From the NCBI RefSeq assembly GCF_017830045.1, contig NZ_JAEDXU010000005.1, positions 1 through 64,000 on the forward strand: a DNA stretch of 64,000 nucleotides. The letters are read 5' to 3'. The notes under the pieces are model-generated. The model was not told where the DNA came from, made no database searches, and saw only the letters and a program-made list of their open reading frames with translations. Positions 21,973 to 29,864 of this stretch are shown here, piece after piece. Position 1 is the stretch's first letter. The number at the start of each line of letters is the position of its first letter. This stretch comes from Enterococcus larvae (GTDB taxonomy: Bacteria; Bacillota; Bacilli; Lactobacillales; Enterococcaceae). A program made the position numbers and the translations under genes.

Positions 21973-23738
21973 CAGATTTGATCAAAGCAAGTAAATTCTT
22001 TTACCACTATCTGAAGAAGTACAAGCTATCCTTTCTGATTATATTCATCACGATCGTGGCAGCTACCTATCTGCAGGTCAAGGCGCCTCAGTTTATTGGA
22101 GAAGCGATTGAAGAGCTGACGAAGTATGTGTTTGCCTTAAGTCAGGGTGTAGATGATAAGAGTGCCTTTGTCAATGTACTGCAAAAGCTGTTGATTTTTT
22201 ATGTCTTGACCAGTGCGGCGAACTTCATTTACAGCATTCTTTTCACACAAGTAGTTGGAAAATCGACGAACCGCATGCGGATCGGTCTGTTCAATAAGCT
22301 GGAGAAGTTAACGATTCGCTTCTTTGACTCCCATAAAGACGGCGAGATATTAAGCCGCTTTACCAGTGATTTGGATAATATTCAAAACAGCCTGAATCAG
22401 GCACTGCTGCAGGTTTTGACCAATGCGGCGCTGATCGTCGGTGTGTTGATCATGATGTTCCGTCAAAATGTTGAACTGGCGTGGGCAACGATTGCTTCCA
22501 CTCCAGTAGCAGTACTGATTGCCGTTGTGATCATTCAAAAAGCCAGAAAATATGTGGATATCCAACAGGATGAAGTAGGAAAGCTGAATGGCTACATGGA
22601 TGAAAAAATCAGTGGTCAGCGAGTGATCATTACCTACGGACTTCAGGAAGAAACAATCGATGGTTTTGTTAAGCAGAACAAGAAGGTGCGGGAAGCAACC
22701 TTTAAAGGTCAGGTATACTCCGGCTTACTGTTTCCGTTGATGCAGGGGATGTCTTTAGTCAATACAGCAATCGTGATTTTCTTTGGCGGTTGGTTGGCAT
22801 TGAATGGTGATGTGGAACGTGCTGCAGGTCTTGGGCTGATTGTGATGTTTGTTCAGTATTCACAACAGTATTACCAGCCGCTGATGCAGATTTCTTCTGG
22901 CTACAGCATGATCCAGTTGGCAGTAACAGGGGCACGTCGATTGAACGAGATGTTTGATGAACCGGATGAAATCAATCCGAAAAACGGCAAGCAGATCACA
23001 GGCGTACATGAATCTGTTTCTCTGAATCATGTGGACTTTGGTTATGATCCGGAGGTGCCGATCCTGAAAGATGTCTCAATCAATGTGAATAAAGGTGAGA
23101 TGGTCGCACTTGTCGGACCGACAGGCTCTGGGAAAACAACAATCATGAATCTGTTGAATCGTTTCTATGATGTTACTGATGGTTCGGTTACCTTTGATGG
23201 GACAGATATTCGTGAAATCGAGCTGAGCAGTCTGCGTTCCCATGTTGGAATCGTGCTGCAGGATTCAGTGCTGTTCTCCGGAACAATCAAAGAAAATATT
23301 TCCTTCGGGAAGCCGGATGCCAGTGAAGAGGAAATCATTGCAGCAGCCAAACAGGCGAATATCCATGATTTCATTACTGCACTTGAGAAGGGCTACGATA
23401 CAGAAATCACTGAGGAAAACAATGTGTTCAGTACCGGTCAGAAACAGTTGATCAGTATCGCTCGTACAATTTTGACTAATCCCTCTCTGTTGATTCTGGA
23501 TGAGGCGACCAGTAATGTGGATACTGTTACAGAAGCGAAAATCCAAACAGCAATGGATGAAGCTATTCGTGGCAGAACCAGCTTTGTGATTGCCCATCGT
23601 TTAAAAACGATCTTGAATGCAGATCGAATCGTTGTTCTGCGAAATGGTGAAGTGATCGAAGAAGGAAATCACCACGAACTGTTGAAACAGCATGGATTCT
23701 ATTCAGAGCTTTATCATAATCAGTTTGTATTAGAATAG
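21969..23738 (+). CDS. efrB: Heterodimeric ABC multidrug exporter, EfrB-type subunit
   Basis: 589-residue partner of the preceding gene. Membrane domain about 1-330, ATPase about 345-589. Walker A 'GPTGSGKTT', Walker B '[12 protein letters not shown]' with the catalytic Glu, and 'IAHRLKT' with the switch His are intact, while the signature reads 'FSTGQKQ' instead of SGGQ. Together with EfrA this leaves one complete and one degenerate nucleotide site, as expected in this class. In Enterococcus faecalis the EfrAB pair exports dyes and fluoroquinolones. Translationally coupled to efrA by a 4-nt overlap. Confidence 0.9.
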   Translation: MTDLIKASKFFYHYLKKYKLSFLIIFITIVAATYLQVKAPQFIGEAIEELTKYVFALSQGVDDKSAFVNVLQKLLIFYVLTSAANFIYSILFTQVVGKSTNRMRIGLFNKLEKLTIRFFDSHKDGEILSRFTSDLDNIQNSLNQALLQVLTNAALIVGVLIMMFRQNVELAWATIASTPVAVLIAVVIIQKARKYVDIQQDEVGKLNGYMDEKISGQRVIITYGLQEETIDGFVKQNKKVREATFKGQVYSGLLFPLMQGMSLVNTAIVIFFGGWLALNGDVERAAGLGLIVMFVQYSQQYYQPLMQISSGYSMIQLAVTGARRLNEMFDEPDEINPKNGKQITGVHESVSLNHVDFGYDPEVPILKDVSINVNKGEMVALVGPTGSGKTTIMNLLNRFYDVTDGSVTFDGTDIREIELSSLRSHVGIVLQDSVLFSGTIKENISFGKPDASEEEIIAAAKQANIHDFITALEKGYDTEITEENNVFSTGQKQLISIARTILTNPSLLILDEATSNVDTVTEAKIQTAMDEAIRGRTSFVIAHRLKTILNADRIVVLRNGEVIEEGNHHELLKQHGFYSELYHNQFVLE

Positions 23739-23778
23739 AAAAAATCCCTTGCCTGATTTTCAGGCAAGGGATTTTTTT
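23739..23778. terminator. Bidirectional terminator
   Basis: AAAATCCCTTGCCTGA / AGGCAAGGGATTTT hairpin with T7 on one side and A6 on the other, between convergent genes. Confidence 0.85.
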
Positions 23779-25063
23779 ATGCATCTTGTGTTTGTGCTTG
23801 CGCTTCAGCTTGTTCTTCTTCTGCGATTCGTTTGTCTTCCTGCATAACAGAAATTTTAACGAATGGCATGTAGATAAGAACTGAAAGTGCTACGTTGACA
23901 GCAGCTAGAACACCGCCGGAAATACTACTTGTTGCTAAAGCACCGCCGATGATCGGTGGTGTCACCCATGGCGGCATAACGGTTGCTACTGGAACAAGTC
24001 CCAGACTTGTTGCGAAGTAAGCGACAGTTACTAGAACCATTGGTGTCAAGATAAATGGAATAAACATGATTGGGTTCAACACGATTGGTAAACCGAACAA
24101 AACAGGTTCATTGATGTTGAAGATACCAGGTCCGATAGACAGGTTGGCAATGATCATGTTTGTTTTGCTTTTACGTCCTACTAAGTAGATTGCAATCAGC
24201 AAACCAATTGTAGCACCCGTTCCTCCCAAGTTGACAAAGCTGTCAAAGAAAGGTTTGTTAACGATAAATGGTGCGTCCTGACCAGCAGAAATAGCTTTAA
24301 CGTTTGCTTCGATAGCAGGTGCATTGATTGTCTGCATCAGCGGATCAATCATGTTGGCACCGTGTAAACCGAAGAACCATAAGAATGGTGCAATGAAAGC
24401 CAACAGCAATGCTGATGGATAAGAATTAGCCAAGCCCATGAATGGCTCTTGAACTAATGTGTAGAATGATCCAACAATGTCTGTTACGCCGAAGCCGGCA
24501 AAAATTGCAGCAACCAAGGCAAACAGTGAGATGGTGATCATAGCAGGCAGTAAAGAAGCGAAGGCTTTCGCTACTGCAGGTGGTACACCCTCCGGCATTT
24601 TGATGATCAATTTTGGATTATCAGCTAAGCGAATATAGATCTCAGTTGAAATAATCCCAACGATGATTGCGATAAACAATCCTGTAGAACTCATTCCTGT
24701 AGCGCCGCCTAAGGCAAAGAATGAACCTAATGAAATAACTCCGGCAGCTGCGCCGTCTTTACGGTAGTGGTTTGCTAAATTATAAGCGAGTAAAAATGCA
24801 ATCAGTACAGAAAGAATAGCAAATGTTCCGTTCCACGCAGCACCACCGAAGCCTTTCCAGGATTCTCCGCCAAAAATCGAATTCATCAATTCCTGAAAAC
24901 CGGGAATCGGCAGGTTATTGATCATAACTGCTAATGCACCCAGAATCATTAATGGCATACTGACCATAAATGAGTCACGAATCGCGACTAAATGGCGTTG
25001 TGCACCAATTTTTGATGCAACAGGAATGAAGCGTTTTTCCATAAACTCCACAAACTTATTCAT
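23777..25063 (-). CDS. Orphan PTS EIIC, lactose/cellobiose family
   Basis: Sugar-translocating membrane domain of 428 residues, starting 'MNKFVEFMEKRFIPVASKIG' as in CelB/LacE-type EIIC. Contains 'FGLHGANM', 'NINEPVLFGLPIVLNP' and about ten hydrophobic segments. No EIIA or EIIB gene is nearby, so it must borrow these. The promoter region has a perfect palindrome near the transcription start (25081-25107). Substrate unknown, probably a beta-glucoside or chitobiose-type disaccharide. Confidence 0.9.
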   Translation of the reverse strand: MNKFVEFMEKRFIPVASKIGAQRHLVAIRDSFMVSMPLMILGALAVMINNLPIPGFQELMNSIFGGESWKGFGGAAWNGTFAILSVLIAFLLAYNLANHYRKDGAAAGVISLGSFFALGGATGMSSTGLFIAIIVGIISTEIYIRLADNPKLIIKMPEGVPPAVAKAFASLLPAMITISLFALVAAIFAGFGVTDIVGSFYTLVQEPFMGLANSYPSALLLAFIAPFLWFFGLHGANMIDPLMQTINAPAIEANVKAISAGQDAPFIVNKPFFDSFVNLGGTGATIGLLIAIYLVGRKSKTNMIIANLSIGPGIFNINEPVLFGLPIVLNPIMFIPFILTPMVLVTVAYFATSLGLVPVATVMPPWVTPPIIGGALATSSISGGVLAAVNVALSVLIYMPFVKISVMQEDKRIAEEEQAEAQAQTQDA

Positions 25064-25080
25064 AGTTGTCCCTCCTAATT

Positions 25081-25107
25081 ATTATTGGATTAAACAAATC
25101 CAATAAT
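25081..25107 (-). promoter_or_regulatory. Palindromic operator at the EIIC promoter
   Basis: ATTATTGGATT and AATCCAATAAT form a perfect 11-bp inverted repeat with a 5-nt centre. On the minus strand a TATAAT box (25109-25114) lies directly upstream, so the palindrome covers the predicted transcription start, a usual repressor position. It could instead act as an RNA hairpin in the leader. Confidence 0.6.
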
Positions 25108-25193
25108 AATTATAGTCCAATAAAATTCATAAGGAAAGTAATATGAGCTTAAACTAATTTACACATTAAAATTAGTTGGAGAAAATATTTGAT

Positions 25194-25376
25194 AAAAAAA
25201 GAATGTAGAACAATAATCTGTTCCTACACTCTTTTACGTCCTAAACATGAATAAATGGCGGGAGAGAAGCAGCTCCTACGACAATAAACCGAACCTCCGC
25301 TAAAATTTATAGAACAATTTTAGTTCATTCCGTCTTATTGATTGCAGGTAAACACTTCTGTCACAGCCTCTTTTGC
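25194..25376 (-). repeat. Intergenic hairpin element, copy A
   Basis: Read on the minus strand it starts AAGAGGCTGTGACAGAAGTG, continues through a long imperfect hairpin containing CAATAAG...TTTATTG, then GTCGTAGGAGCTGCTTCT, and ends in a terminator (AAGAGTGTAGGAACAG...). The same blocks occur in the same order in copy B (50470-50655). It lies just downstream of mnmM on the same strand. It accounts for most of the gap 25064-25394. Confidence 0.75.
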
Positions 25377-25394
25377 GTTTTTTTATGGTTCTCG

Positions 25395-25958
25395 CTATTT
25401 TTTCTCGATACAGTAGAGGATCGGCGGCTGATTTGCTTGATTGACGAACTGATAGCTAAGAACATTGTACTGCTTTTGTGGTAGTGCTTCACAGTAGCTT
25501 TTGACCATCGTTAATTCCTGTTCGCCACCCTCGTGTCCATAGTATACGACAAGAATGATGCGTCCTTTGATAGCTAAACGAGTTAAAATTGCTTCTATAG
25601 CTGATTTAGTGGTATCAGGCTTCGTAATGATTTCTTTATCGCTTTTCGGAAGATAGCCTAGGTTGAAAACAGCTGCTTTGACAGAGATTTCCGCTGGAAT
25701 CACTGAGTCAATGGTCTCATGTCCTTGATGGAAAAGCAGTGATTGTTCAGATAGATTTTTTTCCTGTAATCGTTGTGCGGTATTTTGAAGTGCGCTTTCT
25801 TGAACATCAAAGGCGTAGACTTTCCCGCTTTTTCCAACAAGCTCTGCCAAAAATGCTGTATCATTGCCGTTGCCCATCGTGGCATCGATCACATGATCTC
25901 CCGGTTGAATGATTTCCCGCAAGAGGGTGTGACTGAAATGAAGTGCAGTCTGCAGCAT
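25395..25958 (-). CDS. mnmM: tRNA nm5s2U methyltransferase MnmM (YtqB)
   Basis: SAM-dependent methyltransferase of 187 residues. Motif I is 'VIDATMGNGNDTAFLA', with 'YAFDVQ' for the acidic loop and 'FNLGYLPKSD' at motif IV. This matches the YtqB family, shown in Bacillus to add the final methyl group that makes mnm5s2U at the wobble base of tRNAs such as Glu and Lys. Its start overlaps the stop of mnmL by one base, so the two act as a unit. Confidence 0.87.
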   Translation of the reverse strand: MLQTALHFSHTLLREIIQPGDHVIDATMGNGNDTAFLAELVGKSGKVYAFDVQESALQNTAQRLQEKNLSEQSLLFHQGHETIDSVIPAEISVKAAVFNLGYLPKSDKEIITKPDTTKSAIEAILTRLAIKGRIILVVYYGHEGGEQELTMVKSYCEALPQKQYNVLSYQFVNQANQPPILYCIEKK

Positions 25959-26926
25959 TATACAAGCACCTTCTTATCTATTCGAACATTGTTTTTCCCT
26001 TGATAGCTGTCCCGTTTTTTTAGCTCGTTATCAATCGCATTCAAGACTTCCCATTTTTTCAGGCTCCACATTGGACCAATCAATGAATCGTAAGGAGCAT
26101 CTCCTGTTAGGCGATGAATAATGATTTCAGGAGGGATCATTTCCAGCTGATCACAGATAACAGACACATACTCGTCACGTGTCATCAACTGTAAGCGTCC
26201 TTCGTTGTAGTCCCGCATCATTTTTGTATTTGTCATCAGATGAAGTAGATGGAGCTTAATTCCTTGAATATCGGAATCAAGGATTGTTCTGCGGACATTT
26301 TCCCGCATCATTTCCATGCTTTCACCAGGCAGTCCATTGATCAGATGGGTACAAACACGAATATTATGTTTTCTAAGCTTAGCTACACCATCAAGATATG
26401 TCTGATAGTCATGGGCACGATTGATTGTTGAGCTGGTTTCTTCGTAGGTTGTCTGCAAGCCCAGCTCCACCCAGAGGTAGTAACGCTCGTTCAATTCAGC
26501 AAGGTAATCTACAACCTCATCAGGGAGGCAGTCGGGACGGGTGCCGATCGCTAAACCGACAACACCTTTCTCATTGACCACTTGCTCAAAACGGTGACGA
26601 ATCACTTCAACAGGCGCATGAGTATTGGTAAAATTCTGGAAGTAGACAATGTATTGTTCTACGTTTGGCCACTTACCATGCATCATTTGGATTTCTTTTT
26701 GAAACTGTACCGGTAACGGATCGTGAGGTGCAACGATCATATCTCCAGAGCCTGAGACGCTGCAAAATGTACATCCGCCTTTGGCAACTGTACCATCTCT
26801 ATTGGGGCAATCGAAGCCGCCGTCTACAGGAACTTTAAATATTTTCCCGCCGAACTGTTCTCTAAGTGCATAATTCCAAGTATGGTAACGTTTATTTGAA
26901 TCGTCTGTATAAGGAAATGGGTTCAT
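25958..26926 (-). CDS. mnmL: Radical SAM enzyme MnmL (YtqA)
   Basis: 322 residues. The iron-sulphur cysteines lie in 'CPNRDGTVAKGGCTFC' (residues about 39-54), the YtqA arrangement. Members are reported to convert cmnm5s2U to nm5s2U in tRNA in Gram-positive bacteria that lack MnmC, handing the product to MnmM. Conserved 'GTRPDCL' and 'LWVELGLQT' segments are present. It overlaps the upstream PAP2 gene (ATGA) and the downstream mnmM. Confidence 0.87.
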   Translation of the reverse strand: MNPFPYTDDSNKRYHTWNYALREQFGGKIFKVPVDGGFDCPNRDGTVAKGGCTFCSVSGSGDMIVAPHDPLPVQFQKEIQMMHGKWPNVEQYIVYFQNFTNTHAPVEVIRHRFEQVVNEKGVVGLAIGTRPDCLPDEVVDYLAELNERYYLWVELGLQTTYEETSSTINRAHDYQTYLDGVAKLRKHNIRVCTHLINGLPGESMEMMRENVRRTILDSDIQGIKLHLLHLMTNTKMMRDYNEGRLQLMTRDEYVSVICDQLEMIPPEIIIHRLTGDAPYDSLIGPMWSLKKWEVLNAIDNELKKRDSYQGKNNVRIDKKVLV

Positions 26927-27591
26927 TGAGATTCTTCTTTCTTTGAATGCTTGTATTTTGACTGTTTGCTATGTCGGAATTTTAAGTAAATTGGATAAGT
27001 GATCAGCAGCCACGATAGACCAAAACAGAAGCCGCCAAGGATATCACTTGGGAAATGAACACCTAAATAAATTCTGCTGATTCCGATAAATAGAATGCCG
27101 ACACCAAGGAGCAGCTGTAATAGACGAGTAAGCGGCTTTTTCTTGATAAATAGCGGCAACAGTATAATGATTGTACCATAAAGCAGAACACTGCCTGTTG
27201 AATGGCCGCTTGGAAAGCTATAGCTGTGTTCAACGACTAGATGCTCTAGCGTTGGTCGTTCTCTCATGAAAAAGAGCTTGATCAGCGAATTGAGGACACC
27301 AGCTGTAAAGCCAACGTTTATCACAAGCCAGAGTGCCTCTGTGTAATATTTTTTCAAAGCCATCAAGCCGGCAGCAATTGCAGTAAGAGCTGCGACGGTC
27401 ATTGGATTGGCAAGCTTCGTGTACCAAATGGTGAATTGATTGAGAGTAGGATAAGGGGTACGAATGAATGCTGTAATCGTCTGATCAAAGCCATTCAATT
27501 GATCCGGTGCAAGCTTTACTATAGTCCCCAGGATAATAAATACGAGAAGAAAGCAGATACCTGCTGTTCGGTAGTAGGTTTTGTGTTTCAT
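26923..27591 (-). CDS. PAP2-family membrane phosphatase
   Basis: 222 residues with about six membrane segments. The three phosphatase motifs are visible: 'KLFFMRERP' (motif 1), 'YSFPSGHST' (motif 2) and 'SRIYLGVHFPSDILGG' (motif 3). Such enzymes dephosphorylate undecaprenyl pyrophosphate or phosphatidic-acid-type lipids at the outer leaflet. ATG at 27591 is preferred to an in-frame TTG 18 nt upstream. First gene of an operon with mnmL and mnmM. Confidence 0.87.
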   Translation of the reverse strand: MKHKTYYRTAGICFLLVFIILGTIVKLAPDQLNGFDQTITAFIRTPYPTLNQFTIWYTKLANPMTVAALTAIAAGLMALKKYYTEALWLVINVGFTAGVLNSLIKLFFMRERPTLEHLVVEHSYSFPSGHSTGSVLLYGTIIILLPLFIKKKPLTRLLQLLLGVGILFIGISRIYLGVHFPSDILGGFCFGLSWLLITYPIYLKFRHSKQSKYKHSKKEESQ

Positions 27592-27826
27592 TATTAAGCG
27601 TCCTTTCAAATTAAATCACTGTCTTTTTGCGTATCTTAACTAGTATACCTCAAGGAGGAGGTTAGAAAAACCAGAGCGTTTGCCGTTTAATGAAATGTTA
27701 ATGAAGAAGCTGAAGTAACATAAATCTGGTGTAGAAAAATAAAAAAATGAGTGTAAATATTATAAAACAAAAAGGCTGAGATGTGCTTATCTCAACCTTT
27801 TATCATTTTTCTAATTTTATCTAATG

Positions 27827-28870
27827 TTATTCTTCGTCATCATAGTCTTCATTATCATAATAATAATCACCATAAACGTTGATATCACCAGTTTTTGTTT
27901 TTAGTTCAAATTCTGTTTTGCCATTACCGATAGAATAAGAATCTGTTTCTTCTCCAAAAATCGTTATATCACCTAAGTCGCTTTCTGCATCAATTGACAG
28001 GTTCTTAAGTTCTCCGTAGACAGAGAGCTCGATATCGCCATGCTCCATTGTTGCATTTAACTTGTCTGGGAATTCCTCGCCGGATAGATAAATCGATCCG
28101 TTACTACCTGAAATATCTGCCTCTCCGCGTAGATTATTGATGGAAATCTCGCCGTTTTTTGAACTGATTTTTGACGTAACACTCTTCACTTCTGACAGAT
28201 AGATGTCTCCTGAAGAAGTAGATAAATCAATTGTATTAGCAACAAAATCATTAAGAGTGATGCTGCCGTACTCAGTTTTCAGACTTAATTCTTCTACTTT
28301 TGAATCTCCCCAGAAGTTGATATCGCTGCTGCTTCCAGTAACGCTCATTTTATCTGTGGAAATAGAGCTGACAGAAATATCTGAGTTCTTGATATTCATG
28401 GTAAATTCTTCATTAGAAAAATCGGAAAGATTGATATACCCGGAAGCTTCATCGTTGACTGTTATGACATCAATGTCGTTTGGCACCATCAGAACAATTT
28501 GTGAATTCTCAAAATGGAAACCAAATCGAAATTCTCCAAGGCTGCCATTGCCCTGTTTACCGTTAACTGAAACAGTCAATGTATCGCTGGATTCTTCAAC
28601 ATCCAGTGAGCCTTTTAGTGGTTCAGTGACACTGCTTCGTGCGTCCATTGAAATGTCATTTCCAGTTGTTCCCTGAATGACATAGTCAGCATTTCCTGAA
28701 AGATTCAGGTTCATTTTTTTGATTTTTTCTTTATTCTTGATCGTATAGTTTTCTTCGATGTTTTCTACCATAGAAGACTGCGCTCTTTGATAGAAGACCG
28801 CACTGCCGACCCCGCCGACAGCCATAGTCAGTACACCGATAATCAAAAAGAATATCGTCACTTTTTTCAT
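27827..28870 (-). CDS. DUF4097 beta-repeat membrane protein
   Basis: 347 residues: one N-terminal membrane anchor (about 5-25), then a long stretch of short beta repeats with many Ser, Asp and Gly ('SSGDIYLSEVKS', 'NGSIYLSGEEF'), typical of DUF4097 proteins. It ends in a highly acidic tail of Tyr, Asp and Glu. It starts 1 nt after the stop of the HAAS gene, with GGAGGGAGAG inside that gene as ribosome site. These pairs are usually linked to cell-envelope stress. Confidence 0.8.
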   Translation of the reverse strand: MKKVTIFFLIIGVLTMAVGGVGSAVFYQRAQSSMVENIEENYTIKNKEKIKKMNLNLSGNADYVIQGTTGNDISMDARSSVTEPLKGSLDVEESSDTLTVSVNGKQGNGSLGEFRFGFHFENSQIVLMVPNDIDVITVNDEASGYINLSDFSNEEFTMNIKNSDISVSSISTDKMSVTGSSSDINFWGDSKVEELSLKTEYGSITLNDFVANTIDLSTSSGDIYLSEVKSVTSKISSKNGEISINNLRGEADISGSNGSIYLSGEEFPDKLNATMEHGDIELSVYGELKNLSIDAESDLGDITIFGEETDSYSIGNGKTEFELKTKTGDINVYGDYYYDNEDYDDEE

Positions 28871-28871
28871 T

Positions 28872-29531
28872 TTAAGCTCTCCCTCCAAACACAACGCCAT
28901 GCCAGCCGATATAGCGTTTCACAGATGAAAAGAATAATCTGGTCAACGGCAATAGGATCATGGTACCGATGATACCTGCTCCGCATAGGAAGATGCTAAA
29001 GAATAATTGGAACATACCAGCATCGTTAAAGCCGACAATCAATGAGTAAGTACCTAAGATTGGTGACAGGACGAAGATGATTGTCGCCAGCCAAAGTGAA
29101 AATACAACAGCGGCAAATGCAAAAAACATCCAGAACATAAATAGGAAATCGAATGCCAGCAATCCGCATATTTTCAATGCCCGCATACCGGGACTTTGTG
29201 GTCTCCTCTTATAGTAATAGTCATCATCAAACTCATAAGGATGTTCATTTTCATATTGATCGTAGTCATCATGTGCCTGTGAAGAAGAAATCTCCTGCCA
29301 GCCATCTCTAGTTAGACGTTTGTCTGGAACATCGATATCAAATTCTTGAAGGATCTCTTCAGCGATCGCACGTGGTTTCCCCAAGCTTTTGGCAATCTGT
29401 TCTTCTGTCTCTCCTGTTGCTGCACGCTCATCGAATATTTCTTCGTATTTATCCAGTATGGCAGCCTGTTGTTGATAGGAAAGGGGTTTTAGGTATATTT
29501 TAAGTTCAATCAAAAAGTGCTCTTTATTCAT
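28872..29531 (-). CDS. HAAS-domain (DUF1700) membrane protein
   Basis: 219 residues. The N-terminal HAAS domain (1-70, 'YLKPLSYQQQAAILDKYEEIF') is followed by a charged linker and three or four membrane segments (about 115-205). HAAS proteins commonly form operons with a PadR-type regulator and DUF4097; here the DUF4097 partner is present but no PadR gene is found upstream. Confidence 0.82.
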   Translation of the reverse strand: MNKEHFLIELKIYLKPLSYQQQAAILDKYEEIFDERAATGETEEQIAKSLGKPRAIAEEILQEFDIDVPDKRLTRDGWQEISSSQAHDDYDQYENEHPYEFDDDYYYKRRPQSPGMRALKICGLLAFDFLFMFWMFFAFAAVVFSLWLATIIFVLSPILGTYSLIVGFNDAGMFQLFFSIFLCGAGIIGTMILLPLTRLFFSSVKRYIGWHGVVFGGRA

Positions 29532-29864
29532 TTTTATTCCCTCATTTCTATTCGTACTGTTGTCTTTCTCTCATGTACACTATAAATTTTTATTGAGGGA
29601 ATAACAAGGGGTTTTGGGTAAAATCAGTCTAAGGTAAAGAGGCGAATCGGTCTAAAGTCTTAGAGGGAATTTTAGAAGGAATTTGCTGTTCAAATTATTA
29701 GATTTAGATAAGACAAATAGGAGGAATTTTATATTTAAATGTTAATAATATATAAAATTAATAATAAGTGTTATCTTATGATATATCTTTAATTTTATAT
29801 TGAAAAGAGGTATACTTATTATTGAGCAATTTTATGCTTTTATTAACATACGGAGGACTTAATA
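29532..29864. other. AT-rich divergent promoter region
   Basis: 333 nt between the HAAS gene and the autolysin gene. AT-rich, with TATACT at 29811-29816 as possible -10 for the autolysin gene. I see no strong hairpin or palindrome. Confidence 0.4.
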
